Shown piece by piece: positions 39,401 through 47,848 of a stretch of DNA of 64,000 nt. Each line of letters opens with the position of its first letter. Positions within the stretch are counted from its first letter, which is position 1. The notes under the pieces were generated by a model that had not been told where the DNA came from, did no database searches, and saw nothing but the letters and a program-made list of their open reading frames with translations. The DNA is from Alysiella filiformis. Lineage in GTDB: Bacteria; Pseudomonadota; Gammaproteobacteria; Burkholderiales; Neisseriaceae. The position numbers and the translations under genes were made by a program. The stretch lies in assembly GCF_014054525.1 (NCBI RefSeq), contig NZ_CP059564.1:2366357-2430356 (forward strand), written 5' to 3'.

Positions 39401-42264
39401 ACAGCAGTGGTGCTGGTGGTTTGCGCTTTGCCGCCTTGACCGTAAATGTTGCCTTGAACGGTTACACGTTTGGCTGTGTCAATGCTTGCGCCAATACCAA
39501 TGCCACCTTCGTGTTTTACCACGTCCACGTTAGAGCTGTTTTGTGCGGCATTGTTGGTGATGTTTTTCGCAGTTTGGTTCACATCGCCTTTGGCATTGAT
39601 TTTGGTGCCTTCGTGCAAGATGTTTTCGGTTGCGCTTACATCAACGTTACCACCTGCGGTAATGCCAGACACTTGTGCTGTGGTGTTGGTGGTTGTGGTG
39701 TCTGCAAATTTGCTGGATACACCTGCGCTCACGCCCACTTTTGGCGCACCGCCGTTGTAAGATGCGGTTGCAGTAATGCCGATGTCGGTTACGCGGTTTT
39801 TCTCGTTGGTAACGGTGGTGTCTTTGGCTGCCACAACAGAAACATTGCTTGCGCTTACGCTTACGTTGTTTTCAGCATTAACTTGGCTGCCTACCACTTT
39901 TACTTTGTCTTTGGCGGTCAAGCTTACGTCTTTACCTGCTACGCTGCTGCCTGTATTAACCACGCTGTCGGTTTTGGTGGTGCTGTTGGTAATCACCAAG
40001 CCCAAACCGATAGAAGCTGAACCGTCTTTCAGGCTGGCTGAAGGCGTTGCTTTACCTTTGATGGAGAATTCTTTTTGTGTGCTGCTGTTTTTGGCTTGAG
40101 CTGCGGCAATGTTCAGGCTGCCTGCGGTTTCAATGCCCAATTTTTCAGCGGCTTTCAAGCTAGAACCCACCACATTGATGTTTTTCTGAGCCACCACTTT
40201 CAAATCAGCGTCAGATTGCAACACAGTGCCAGTGATGTTTTGAGTGTGGCTGCTGCTTTGGGTTTTGCTCTTCGTGATGTTGAAAATGGTACCTGTGCGG
40301 TTGCTGCTTACTTCAACGTCATTGGCAGTTGCGTGTTTCACATTCACTTCTGCGGCATTCACAAATGCGCCTGTTTTGCCTTTAACGGTACCGCCAGACA
40401 CATTCACAGCGTCTTTCGCACCCAACAATACGCTGCCACCTGCTACAATGGAAGTGCCGTGCAAGGTTTCTTTGTGGCTGTTACCAGAGCCGTCTTGACC
40501 GCCACCGATACCGCCCCAGTATTTCAATTTGTCATCAACAGAAGTGTTGTTGGCGGTTTTTTGTGCGCCCAAATTCATGGTTGCGGCATTGCCCACCACG
40601 CTGCCACCCACTTTAACGGTGGTTGCTTGGGTATTCAAAGTTTTGCCTGTTACCAAGCCCAAATCGCCACCCACGGTAATTTGTGTGCCGATTTGTTTGG
40701 CGGTGCTTTCTTGTTTGTCGCTGTAACCTGTTTTCAGTTTAGCGGTTTCATTTTTGAAATCAACATGTTCGTGAACAGAATCCACTTCGTTCACGCCAAA
40801 GCTGCTGATGCTTTCTTTACCTGTCAATTTCGCATCGCCGCCCACGTTCAACACAGCCGCTTTCAAAGTCAAGTTTTGTGCTGCGTCAATGACTGCGCCG
40901 CCTTTAACATTGATTTTGGTGTTGTGTACGGTTGCATCGCTGGAAACGGTTTTGCTGTTGTTGAACCACAAACCTTTAGAACGGTTGTAGCTGTGGTCTA
41001 CGGCTTCAACGGTGGTGTACACATCGGTTGCCACGTTTTGAGCAGACACATTCAGGTTGCCTGCTTCAATGTTTGCGCCATACAGGTTCACATCACCTGT
41101 GTTTTCCAAGTTCAATGCGCCTTTTGCATTGATGTTGCTGGCTGCAAAACTTTCGGTTTTGGTGTTACCGAATTTATTGGCTTTTACGTTGCCAGATTCG
41201 GTGTTGTTGTAGTTGTAGTTGTCGGTTTTGGTGGTTTTCAAACCGTCAATGGTAGTGGTTTTGGCAGCCACAGTGATGTCGTTACCGCTTACTTTTGAAG
41301 CAATCACTTTCACATCGCCAGCCGCTTTAACGTTCAAATCGCTGTCGGCTTGAATGTTTGCACCGTCAAAAGTTTGGGTCGCGCGGCTGTCTGTACCGTG
41401 AATGCGGATAGAACCTGCACGCATTGCACCAAATACTTGACCGTCCAACACAGGCGCGTTGTTGGCTTGTGCCAATTTTTCAATTTTGTCGTCAGCATAG
41501 CCTACTTTGTTTGCGCCAGTAACCATGTTGATTTTGCCAGCGTTCAAGTTAGCAGATTTGGACACCACCACTTTTGGTGCAACCAAATCCACCACGCTGT
41601 TGCCGCTCATGGTGCCGTTTACGCGCAATTCTTGTTGTTCGCCATTTGCACCAACGGTGAAGGCTTTCAGGCTGCCACCTTGAATGTCGGGACGACCCAC
41701 AACCAAAGAAGCACGAGACGCATTCAGAATGCTGCCACCGTTGTAAGTAATGCCATTGGGGTTAGCCAACACATAGTCGGCAGCCATACCAAAAATCTCT
41801 TGTTGACCCAAAATCAACGAAGGATTTTTGCTCACAACTTCATTCAAGATGACAGAAGCGGCTTTGCCTTGCAAGTTTTTGTTGGCAGCCAAATTGCCAG
41901 CCAATTCAGATTTACCAGCAGCAACGGCATTGTTCAACACCGCGCCTTCTTTGGCAACGTTGAATTTGTTAAATTGGTTGTGTGATAAGCCTTGTTCGTT
42001 GGCTTTAACGATGTTTACCACATCAACTTTATTTTGTTGGAATACTTGTGCGCCGCCTTTTACTGCTTCAATGTTGGCAACAGCTTGCTTGGCAGTATGT
42101 GCATGATGAGATGCAGCAAGTTTGGCTTGATAAGCAGCTGCACGTTGTGCCATTACAGCATCGCTGGGCGCAGCAACAGCCACTTGACCGATGAATGCCA
42201 AGCTCAAAGCAACTGCCATTTTGCCAGTTGCGGATAATTTGGGTTGATATTGTTCTGGTTTCAT
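36472..42264 (-). CDS. Filamentous hemagglutinin-type adhesin, two-partner secretion TpsA
   Basis: 1,930 residues. Signal peptide ending VAVAAPSDA, then a TPS secretion domain (about 60-270) with NPNGITYNGGSILNASRASL and VVGRPDIQGG; the bulk is beta-helical repeats (GDVNLYGANIEAGNLNVSA-like, many VNIN/NVSA strands). Around 1,290-1,420 are 7-residue tandem repeats (IVKEPDT five times, then PGK units). Two related modules each carry cysteines: DSYCEPPRLV before and ECGPCGLVE after these repeats, the only cysteines I noticed. The C-terminus has Asp-Lys-Pro repeats and ends QAAPLFF. No VENN motif or toxin-like C-terminus is seen, so adhesin or hemagglutinin is likelier than contact-dependent toxin. 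Its transporter gene lies directly upstream. Confidence 0.88.
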   Translation of the reverse strand: MKPEQYQPKLSATGKMAVALSLAFIGQVAVAAPSDAVMAQRAAAYQAKLAASHHAHTAKQAVANIEAVKGGAQVFQQNKVDVVNIVKANEQGLSHNQFNKFNVAKEGAVLNNAVAAGKSELAGNLAANKNLQGKAASVILNEVVSKNPSLILGQQEIFGMAADYVLANPNGITYNGGSILNASRASLVVGRPDIQGGSLKAFTVGANGEQQELRVNGTMSGNSVVDLVAPKVVVSKSANLNAGKINMVTGANKVGYADDKIEKLAQANNAPVLDGQVFGAMRAGSIRIHGTDSRATQTFDGANIQADSDLNVKAAGDVKVIASKVSGNDITVAAKTTTIDGLKTTKTDNYNYNNTESGNVKANKFGNTKTESFAASNINAKGALNLENTGDVNLYGANIEAGNLNVSAQNVATDVYTTVEAVDHSYNRSKGLWFNNSKTVSSDATVHNTKINVKGGAVIDAAQNLTLKAAVLNVGGDAKLTGKESISSFGVNEVDSVHEHVDFKNETAKLKTGYSDKQESTAKQIGTQITVGGDLGLVTGKTLNTQATTVKVGGSVVGNAATMNLGAQKTANNTSVDDKLKYWGGIGGGQDGSGNSHKETLHGTSIVAGGSVLLGAKDAVNVSGGTVKGKTGAFVNAAEVNVKHATANDVEVSSNRTGTIFNITKSKTQSSSHTQNITGTVLQSDADLKVVAQKNINVVGSSLKAAEKLGIETAGSLNIAAAQAKNSSTQKEFSIKGKATPSASLKDGSASIGLGLVITNSTTKTDSVVNTGSSVAGKDVSLTAKDKVKVVGSQVNAENNVSVSASNVSVVAAKDTTVTNEKNRVTDIGITATASYNGGAPKVGVSAGVSSKFADTTTTNTTAQVSGITAGGNVDVSATENILHEGTKINAKGDVNQTAKNITNNAAQNSSNVDVVKHEGGIGIGASIDTAKRVTVQGNIYGQGGKAQTTSTTAVVGSVEANNVNLKAENNITDVATNYNAQGDLNISAQKYDNQAAKNTQSIDSKQGGASIGVAVSTNDGQTFDVDAKIGVNYADEHGKSSQAVKGNIAANNVNINAGDTAAIASNVAAKENVNINAANGVTFTQSKDTAESNGTKVDVGLSVGAKVHVSGAVAPKGSLNVGVNVGDKESTVGSAGTITAGKDIVATAENGKVHVDGANLVAENLVKLEGKVVESNGLTNTRQENGVNVGVSLGASSALTETTTTQTTTTTEQHLVHDSYCEPPRLVLVENTQTTEFTEIGSQMTGANFGVNVGVKKEDEVSNSANVIIGKGGMTSTPDTIVKEPDTIVKEPDTIVKEPDTIVKEPDTIVKEPDRVITTPDQIITVSEDEIDNTETSTTPGNTTADGSSVVPSTPATTTTIIPGTTTVIPGKVNVIPGKETVVPGKVNVIPGKETVVPGKTTVIPGKTAQTGGVIINANSAGNGVSIKGTNITAGVASITNAGGNVHIGSMEGHLNKTNAEVGVGLSLDVNGGEVKPTGGSASVTVDLAKNKTFTGSSITATEAVNINAKDNLDLISSTITAPEVKGNVGGNVNIEAQQDVVDETFVHVGVGVGVKGKGFTPSTEQTVEHTAECGPCGLVETTKVTTEETKLLGSQVENPQTADNNALIAAGGTVLQGAQTVQGAVGIADSIKKGDKVQRDDIAGVMTGALGTVTTATQNKGEASGVLNALSNDINAGSIGGVHAHLNIGVDVEKSKTTKQTGITANNLDLNVGNKVINKAGQITYQEGSNGFGNAQVVDAGSNVDSSKKIQGHLNLTTDIAQNIANGIEMAQTGKNPWVGGSSAQTAPTAVNTNVNETAKPVLAEPAAPAAAGEPVVIQKPAIVMDKPAPIELDKPAPIVLDKPEPIVIDKGTAANAPAATQPAVNPAPAAINHNVEIHENEATEPANPVEVFAPTSAVEPTEVANNNHNVEIEDEEAVPSQAAPLFF
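38041..38190 (-). repeat. In-frame 21-bp repeats encoding PGK heptads
   Basis: Degenerate 21-bp units in the adhesin gene giving seven-residue repeats such as VNVIPGK and ETVVPGK in alternation. Two repeat pairs are almost identical in DNA, implying recent duplication. Confidence 0.85.
38321..38425 (-). repeat. In-frame 21-bp perfect tandem repeat x5
   Basis: Five identical 21-bp units (TCAGGCTCTTTCACGATGG plus TG on the plus strand), encoding IVKEPDT on the minus strand. Unit loss or gain changes adhesin length by seven residues without changing frame. Confidence 0.92.
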
Positions 42265-42755
42265 AATCTGAATCCTTAAATTGAGTTATTACAAATTGAA
42301 ATAGCGTTTGCCACTTCATCAATATTTGATGATGTTAAGTGTTACGAAAATCAAAGCAACGCCCATTCCGACTCAAACCAATCTTTTCACTTTGCGACAC
42401 ATATCACACCACCTGACAAAAAACGACAAATTGAGTTTAACACACTGATTTAAAATAAAATAAATCAATAAAAAATACCAAGCCCATGACAACACCACCA
42501 ACCATCATGACGCAAAATTGCATACTCCCAAAGGTCAAAATGCCACTTTTTGTCAGCCCAAATCATTTGACTTAACTCAAATTTACAAACAAATCTCCAT
42601 CGCCATTATTCATAAACATCAAAACAAATAAATGCTCTTGATTCACCCTGCCAAAAAAACGTCAGTTCACACCCATCGCCCTGCCAAAAAACAAAAAGCG
42701 ACAGAAAAAGACTGTCGCTTTTTGTTTTTCAGGCTGCCTGAAACGTCTTTACCCA
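42265..42755. other. AT-rich gap between adhesin and transporter genes
   Basis: 491 bp without a gene. It carries an uptake sequence near 42729 and the transporter terminator at 42693-42724, then AT-rich DNA that must contain the adhesin promoter (minus strand). A near-palindrome ATTTGACTTAACTCAAAT (about 42565-42582) could be an operator. The terminator implies the two genes have separate transcripts. Confidence 0.5.
42693..42724 (-). terminator. Terminator of the transporter gene
   Basis: AAAAGCGACAG / CTGTCGCTTTT, 11-bp arms, seven-base loop, T run on the minus strand. Confidence 0.85.
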
Positions 42756-44441
42756 TCAAAATGAGAATCGTGCCGAGGCGGTAACTTGCTCTTGGCGAAT
42801 CGTGTTTTTGCTGCCTGTGGTACGCGCATAGCCACGCGCCACGTCAAATGACACATTCCACCTGCCATATTGCGCCACATTCACGCCCAAGCTCACACCT
42901 GCGGCTTTTTGCCAGCCTTGTTCGTCTTTAACCGCGCCCACGTCTGCACCGATAAATGGCTCAACATAAATTTTGGGCGACACATTGCGGCGGAATGTAA
43001 CCGTGTTGTTCAAATAAGCACCGCGATTGGCGTTGAGCGACAAATTGCGAAAACCGCGTACGCTGCTGCGCCCCACCACATCAAATTGCTTGGCGGAATA
43101 CAATTCGTTTTTGCCATATTCGGCTGACAAATTGTGTCGATTGCCCACCACCCAGTTGCCCAAACGTCTGTTTTGAATCAAGTTTGTATTGAGTGCCAAT
43201 TTGGTGTAGGTTTTGTCAAATGGGGTGCTTTCTACGCTTTTGGCGCGACCGCGTTCCACGTTCACATCGTTCATCAACACGCCTGTGGCTAAAATTTTGG
43301 TGTGCGATGCGCCCAGTTGTGCGGAAGTCAATTTGGGGCTTTGGATTTTCAGCCCTGCACCGCCCCAAGTGGCACTTTGTGAAATGTAATCCACCCCACC
43401 ATATAAGGATAAAATGTGTTTTTGCCCACGCGATACCACTCGTTCGGCTTTTGCGCCTGCTGCGCCCGATTTGCTGCGATAGGCTAAATCCAAGCCGCTT
43501 TCGGGCAAATGGGTAATGCTTTGGCTGCGTGATGCGCTGGCGTAGGCACTCATCGTCCACGCGCCGTAAGGCAGGCTGTAAAAGGCGTTTGCGCTGCGGC
43601 TGTAATGGCGATTGCCGTGGCGCAAATTGCTGGACGCACCAATATATAAGCTATCGGACAAACCCAAAGGGCTGTCAATTGCCAAATTGACGCGGGCTAC
43701 GACTTGATTGGGTTTGCTGCCTTTGTTGTCTATGGTCAGGCTGCCTGAAACGGGATTGCCTGCTTCGTTTTGCAATTCTACCGTGGCGGTGCCATCGCTG
43801 TGGGGGTAGATGTCCATGCTGACATTGTTGCCGCCCAATTTGTTGGCTTGTTCAATGCCTTGGTCAAGGTATTTGATGTTTAAAGGGCGACCTTTGTGCT
43901 TGGGAAACAAGGTGTTCACGTTCACGCGGCGGCTTTTGCCTTTGATTTCACGAATGCGCCCTTCTTTGACATTGATTTTTAAAACGCGGTCTTCGGTGTT
44001 TTCAAAATCAATTTGCGTGTGGGGGTAGCCTGCTGCCAAATAAGCCGAAATCAAGTCGCGGTTAAATTGATTGATGCTGACATCATTGACGCATTTTGGC
44101 AGTTTTGCCTGCCATTTTGACGCATTCAAATAGCTGATGCCGTTGAGCTGCACCGATTCGTAATCAACGCAAGATTGTTGCGTGTGGTCGGTGTTTTCAG
44201 GCTGCTTTGGGGGATTTGGGCTGTCTGAAACGTTATTTTGTTGCTGTTCTTGCAATTTCCAAGCGGCATCTTCACGGCGTTTGTTTTCCAGTTCGTGAAT
44301 TTTGTCCAAATTGTCGCGCAAATCTTCGTCAATTTGTCGCACGGGGCGTTCGGGCAAGGGCAAATCTGCCGCATAAGCGGGTAAACTGGCAACCGTTGAA
44401 GCCACAATTGCCGAAATCAGAGTGTGTTTTTTTAGAGACAT
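42756..44441 (-). CDS. Two-partner secretion outer-membrane transporter TpsB (ShlB/FhaC/HecB)
   Basis: 561 residues. Signal peptide (IVASTVASLPAYA, cleaved before ADLPLPE), an N-terminal charged helix with KRREDAAWKLQEQQQ, POTRA-type periplasmic domains (about 90-230; LNGISYLNAS, NVKEGRIREIKGKSRRVN), then a 16-strand barrel with the conserved VRGF loop motif (SSVRGFRNLS, about 465) and a terminal aromatic residue (SARFSF), the outer-membrane insertion signal. I choose ATG 44441 (MSLKKHTLIS); ATG 44468 is also possible. It exports the adhesin encoded next. Confidence 0.92.
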   Translation of the reverse strand: MSLKKHTLISAIVASTVASLPAYAADLPLPERPVRQIDEDLRDNLDKIHELENKRREDAAWKLQEQQQNNVSDSPNPPKQPENTDHTQQSCVDYESVQLNGISYLNASKWQAKLPKCVNDVSINQFNRDLISAYLAAGYPHTQIDFENTEDRVLKINVKEGRIREIKGKSRRVNVNTLFPKHKGRPLNIKYLDQGIEQANKLGGNNVSMDIYPHSDGTATVELQNEAGNPVSGSLTIDNKGSKPNQVVARVNLAIDSPLGLSDSLYIGASSNLRHGNRHYSRSANAFYSLPYGAWTMSAYASASRSQSITHLPESGLDLAYRSKSGAAGAKAERVVSRGQKHILSLYGGVDYISQSATWGGAGLKIQSPKLTSAQLGASHTKILATGVLMNDVNVERGRAKSVESTPFDKTYTKLALNTNLIQNRRLGNWVVGNRHNLSAEYGKNELYSAKQFDVVGRSSVRGFRNLSLNANRGAYLNNTVTFRRNVSPKIYVEPFIGADVGAVKDEQGWQKAAGVSLGVNVAQYGRWNVSFDVARGYARTTGSKNTIRQEQVTASARFSF

Positions 44442-44661
44442 GGCATAAAAATTTCTTATTTTTGTCAAATTACATTTTCAGGCAGCATTGACTTTACCAT
44501 TTCAATACTGTCCAAAACCAATTGGTATTTGCCATTTTACAGCATTTTATGTACCGAGCCGAATTAAAGTAATAACTCGTATCACCTGCATTCACGCACG
44601 ATACTGAGCACAAAATCAAATACCCAACCAATATCATTACAACTATTTTTGAAAGACCATT

Positions 44662-45513
44662 ATGACATCACATACTTATATGGCAGTCGCCCTCGCCGCC
44701 GATTTACATTACGCTGAACAGGTTCAAACTTTAATCAAGTCCATTTGCTATCGCCATCAAAACGTGCGCTTTTATTTGTTTAACAAAGAATACCCTTTGG
44801 AATGGTTTCACAGCTTAAACGCGCAACTCAATCAAATCAACTGTGAAATTTTGGACGCGAAAATCACCTACGATTGGTTAAATCACTACCACACCTTGCC
44901 CCATGTTACCGAAGCAACCTTTTATCGCTACATGCTGCCGCAATTACCCGATAGCCGCGTGTTGTATTTGGATTGCGATATGGTGGTGGACAGCAATATG
45001 CTGCCTGAATTGTATCTGTTGAATTTGCAAGGCAATTTTTTGGCAGCCGCACCTGATATGTTTCTGAATCACGTTGGCACGCATTGGTACAAAGAATTTC
45101 CCAATATGAAACCCTATTTCAACGCAGGCTTGCTGCTGGTGGACAACGACAAATGGCGCGAACACAACGCCCAACACGATTTATTTAACTTAACCAGCAG
45201 CTACAATGTGCAATATGCCGACCAAGATATTTTGAACATTTATTTTCAAAACAAATGGTTGCAACTGAATCCTGCCTACAATTACCAAACGGGTGCCATT
45301 CGCAATTTGCGTGAACACAAATTGTTTGGTTGGGCAGAAAAAGCCGTTGAATTACAAGCACAAGCGCAAATCATTCACTACACCACAGCGCATAAACCGT
45401 GGCAAATCACCCCAACAGGCGAGGAAGACGTGCCATTGCGCCAACGTTATTGGCATTATCAACGCATGCAGTGGTCAGACATCATTGCCCGTCATCACAA
45501 CCCAACAAATTGA
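44662..45513 (+). CDS. Family 8 glycosyltransferase
   Basis: 283 residues, cytoplasmic. GT8 features: N-terminal MAVALAADLHYAEQVQTLIKS (nucleotide-sugar binding start), metal-binding DCDMVVD (DxD at 104-106), FNAGLLLVDN, QDILNIYF and the C-terminal HYTTAHKPW. This is the fold of LgtC/RfaI/RfaJ hexosyltransferases, which add galactose or glucose to lipooligosaccharide. It is divergent from the two-partner secretion genes, with a 220-bp AT-rich gap (44442-44661). Role could be in surface glycan assembly; a role in adhesin modification is only suggested by position. Confidence 0.87.
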   Translation: MTSHTYMAVALAADLHYAEQVQTLIKSICYRHQNVRFYLFNKEYPLEWFHSLNAQLNQINCEILDAKITYDWLNHYHTLPHVTEATFYRYMLPQLPDSRVLYLDCDMVVDSNMLPELYLLNLQGNFLAAAPDMFLNHVGTHWYKEFPNMKPYFNAGLLLVDNDKWREHNAQHDLFNLTSSYNVQYADQDILNIYFQNKWLQLNPAYNYQTGAIRNLREHKLFGWAEKAVELQAQAQIIHYTTAHKPWQITPTGEEDVPLRQRYWHYQRMQWSDIIARHHNPTN

Positions 45514-45558
45514 TTGGCAAACTGTTCAGGCAGCCTGAATTGCTTTTTTCAGGCTGCC

Positions 45559-45797
45559 TTTCATTACCCCACTCAATAAAGTTTTTGCCTTCGGCGACTT
45601 ACTTTTTAAAAAAGTAAGCCAAATAAATCAATGCTCAACAATTTGTGCCTCAACAACATTTTCGGGCTGCCTGAAAGCACCAAAACACCGTTTAAAAAAT
45701 AAAATAGATGTATATCGGGGTATTTGGCTTGCTTTTTTAAAAAAGTAAGTCGCCCACGCAGCGACAGAGCGCACTTTATTTTTGTAGTTCAATGAAA
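45559..45797. repeat. Inverted-repeat element, family E
   Basis: 239-bp element whose ends begin TTTCATTACCCCACTCAAT on the left and, inverted, TTTCATTGAACTACAAAAAT on the right. Inner arms include GCGACTTACTTTTTAAAAAAG and its inverted partner. A short piece (GTCGCCGAAGGCAAAAAC) recurs at about 56751-56769. Confidence 0.6.
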
Positions 45798-45834
45798 AGC
45801 AGTCTGAAAATTTTTGCCCACCAAGCGCGTAAAA

Positions 45835-45864
45835 TTACGCAAAGTTTCATCATTTGTGTATAAT
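45835..45864 (+). promoter_or_regulatory. Probable promoter of the OmpA-like gene
   Basis: Perfect TATAAT (45859-45864) with a weak TTACGC (45835-45840), 18 bp apart, about 60 bp before the start codon. Confidence 0.5.
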
Positions 45865-45925
45865 AACCGCATTTTTTAGCTAGGGATTGAAGCCCTATTA
45901 ACACAGTTTATAAAGGAACGGTTTT

Positions 45926-46663
45926 ATGTCCACAAAAAATCAAAACAATGCTTCAAATGAACAAGACCAAACACAACGTGTCGGTTTGTGGGTTGGATTG
46001 GGCGTGGCAGCCTTAACCGCGCTGGGCGTTTTGGGCTTGGCATTTTACATCAATTATCAAGAAGGCAAGCCCAATCAAGAACAAAGCATTGCCAACAGCG
46101 CAAGCATCAACGGCTCACAGCAGCCTGAAATTTTGAGCAGCGTGCCTGCCACCGAAGCTCAAGCCGCCAGCTTGGCAGTTGCCAATTCCGACCAGCAAAT
46201 CAATGGCATGACCGCCCCTGCCGAAGAAAACGATGACGACACCCACGCCGCCTCCGATGTGGCAATCGCGGCATCACAAATTCAGGCAGCCAGCCAAGTG
46301 GCATCTGCCCCTGCCGCCCCCAGCCCAGCACAAACCATCTTGGCAAACGAAACCGCAGCCAGCCAAACCCAAGTGATTGAAGAAAATGGCGTGGTCAAAT
46401 TCACTTTCGCCACAGGCAAATCAGACGTTGCCGCCAACACTTTGCAAGCCTTAAATGGCGTGGTTGATGGCGTGAAAAACGGTCAAAAAGCCGTGATTTT
46501 GAGCTACGCAGGCGTGGAAGCCAACGAACGCTTGGCAAAAGAACGCGCTTTTGCCGTACGCAGCGTGTTGCTGGCGGCTGGCGTACCTGAAAGCAGCATT
46601 GAAATCAAAGAACCCTCCACCGCCGACAACGACAGCCGCCGCGTGGAAGTGGTTTTGCAATAA
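45926..46663 (+). CDS. Membrane-anchored OmpA-family protein
   Basis: 245 residues. Short cytoplasmic start, one transmembrane helix (VGLWVGLGVAALTALGVLGLAFYI, about 19-42), an Ala/Ser/Gln-rich low-complexity linker (about 45-145), and a C-terminal OmpA-like domain with VVKFTFATGKSDVAANTLQ, ILSYAGVEANERLAKERA, VRSVLLAAGVPESSI and DSRRVEVVLQ. The domain usually binds peptidoglycan non-covalently, so the protein may tether the inner membrane to the wall. AAAGGAACGG precedes the ATG. An inverted uptake-sequence pair (about 46684-46714) follows. Confidence 0.82.
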   Translation: MSTKNQNNASNEQDQTQRVGLWVGLGVAALTALGVLGLAFYINYQEGKPNQEQSIANSASINGSQQPEILSSVPATEAQAASLAVANSDQQINGMTAPAEENDDDTHAASDVAIAASQIQAASQVASAPAAPSPAQTILANETAASQTQVIEENGVVKFTFATGKSDVAANTLQALNGVVDGVKNGQKAVILSYAGVEANERLAKERAFAVRSVLLAAGVPESSIEIKEPSTADNDSRRVEVVLQ

Positions 46664-46739
46664 TCGCATATTCACTTTATTTTTGGCTGCCTGAAAATGC
46701 GTTCAGGCAGCCTTTCACATCATTTTCAAGGAAATCATC

Positions 46740-47585
46740 ATGTTAAACCGAACCTTTGCCGCCTGTATTGGCGCAGCCTTGTTGTTGAGCGCGTGTGGCG
46801 GCAAATCAGAAACCCCGTCCCCCACCGCCCCCGCTTCCGCACCCAGCGCATCTGCCGCCAGCCAAGCGGGATTGGACACCAACAAAACCTACATCGTTGC
46901 CACCGATGCCAGCTACGCCCCCATGGAATACATGGAAGGCAACAAAGTGGTCGGTTTTTCACACGATGTGTTGGACGCGGCAGCCAAAAGCGAAAATGTG
47001 AAATTGGAATTTGTGAACACCCCATTTGAAGGCATTTTAGCCAATGTGGACAAAGGCGACAGCGACATCGCTCTGGCAAGCATTTCCATTACCGATGAAC
47101 GCAAACAACAAGTGGATTTTTCCGACCCCTATTTCCAAGCCACCCAAATGGTCATCACCACCGAACGCCATGCCGACAGCATTAAAAGTTTTGCCGATTT
47201 GAAAACACGCGCCGTTTCGGTGCAACATTCCACATCGGGCGACAATATTTTGCAAAATTTACAAGGCAAGGACAGCACCAACATCAAACGCTTTGACACC
47301 ATGCCCTTGGCATTCAAAGAATTGGAAAGCGGTGGCGTGGACGCGGTTGTGGGCGATTCCAGCGTGGTGGGCTACTACTTTTCGCAAAACCCCAACGCCA
47401 AATTGCACACCCTCATTGACCCCAGCTTTCCCACTGAAAACTATGCCTTTGCCTTTCGCAAAGGGCGCAACGATGGCTTACGCGAAGCCATCAACAAAGG
47501 TTTGAGCACCATCAAAGCCAATGGCACTTACGATAAAATCCACGCGCAATGGTTCAGCAGTGCCCCACAAGCGTCAGGTCAATAA
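46740..47585 (+). CDS. Amino-acid ABC transporter substrate-binding lipoprotein
   Basis: 281 residues. Lipobox LLLSACGG, a Pro/Ser/Ala linker, then the solute-binding fold (SBP_bac_3): IVATDASYAPMEYMEGN, VVGFSHDVLDAAAK, DIALASISITDERKQ with VDFSDPYF, then SVQHSTSGDN and AVVGDSSVV. Pattern fits binding of polar or basic amino acids. No permease or ATPase gene is adjacent, so it works with components encoded elsewhere. AAGGAAATCATC lies before the start. Confidence 0.87.
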   Translation: MLNRTFAACIGAALLLSACGGKSETPSPTAPASAPSASAASQAGLDTNKTYIVATDASYAPMEYMEGNKVVGFSHDVLDAAAKSENVKLEFVNTPFEGILANVDKGDSDIALASISITDERKQQVDFSDPYFQATQMVITTERHADSIKSFADLKTRAVSVQHSTSGDNILQNLQGKDSTNIKRFDTMPLAFKELESGGVDAVVGDSSVVGYYFSQNPNAKLHTLIDPSFPTENYAFAFRKGRNDGLREAINKGLSTIKANGTYDKIHAQWFSSAPQASGQ

Positions 47586-47640
47586 ACGGCATTTTCAGGC
47601 TGCCTGAACGCGCTTTTCCCAAATCAAACACGCATTTTGA

Positions 47641-47669
47641 TTGACAAAATGGCGCAAACAGGGTTTAAT
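47641..47669 (+). promoter_or_regulatory. Promoter of rpmH operon
   Basis: Consensus TTGACA (47641-47646) and TTTAAT (47664-47669) with 17-bp spacing, 44 bp before rpmH. Confidence 0.8.
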
Positions 47670-47713
47670 CGCACGTTTAATTTTTTTCAAATTGATTATT
47701 TAGGATTATCATC

Positions 47714-47848
47714 ATGAAACGCACTTACCAACCTTCTGTTACCAAACGCAAACGCACACACGGCTTTTTGGTTCGCTCTAAAACACGCGGTGGTCGCGCT
47801 GTATTGGCAGCTCGCCGCGCCAAAGGTCGCAAACGCTTGGCTGTGTAA
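47714..47848 (+). CDS. rpmH: 50S ribosomal protein L34
   Basis: 44 residues, beginning MKRTYQPS and continuing [18 protein letters not shown] to KGRKRLAV, which is the complete L34 sequence pattern of this rRNA-binding basic protein. rnpA follows with no spacer. Confidence 0.97.
   Translation: MKRTYQPSVTKRKRTHGFLVRSKTRGGRAVLAARRAKGRKRLAV

Noticed and set aside
36532-40020. Open frames of 562 and 485 codons on the plus strand opposite the adhesin gene
   Set aside because: They are Cys/His/Phe-rich mirror images of the repetitive adhesin coding sequence, with no ribosome sites or family features.
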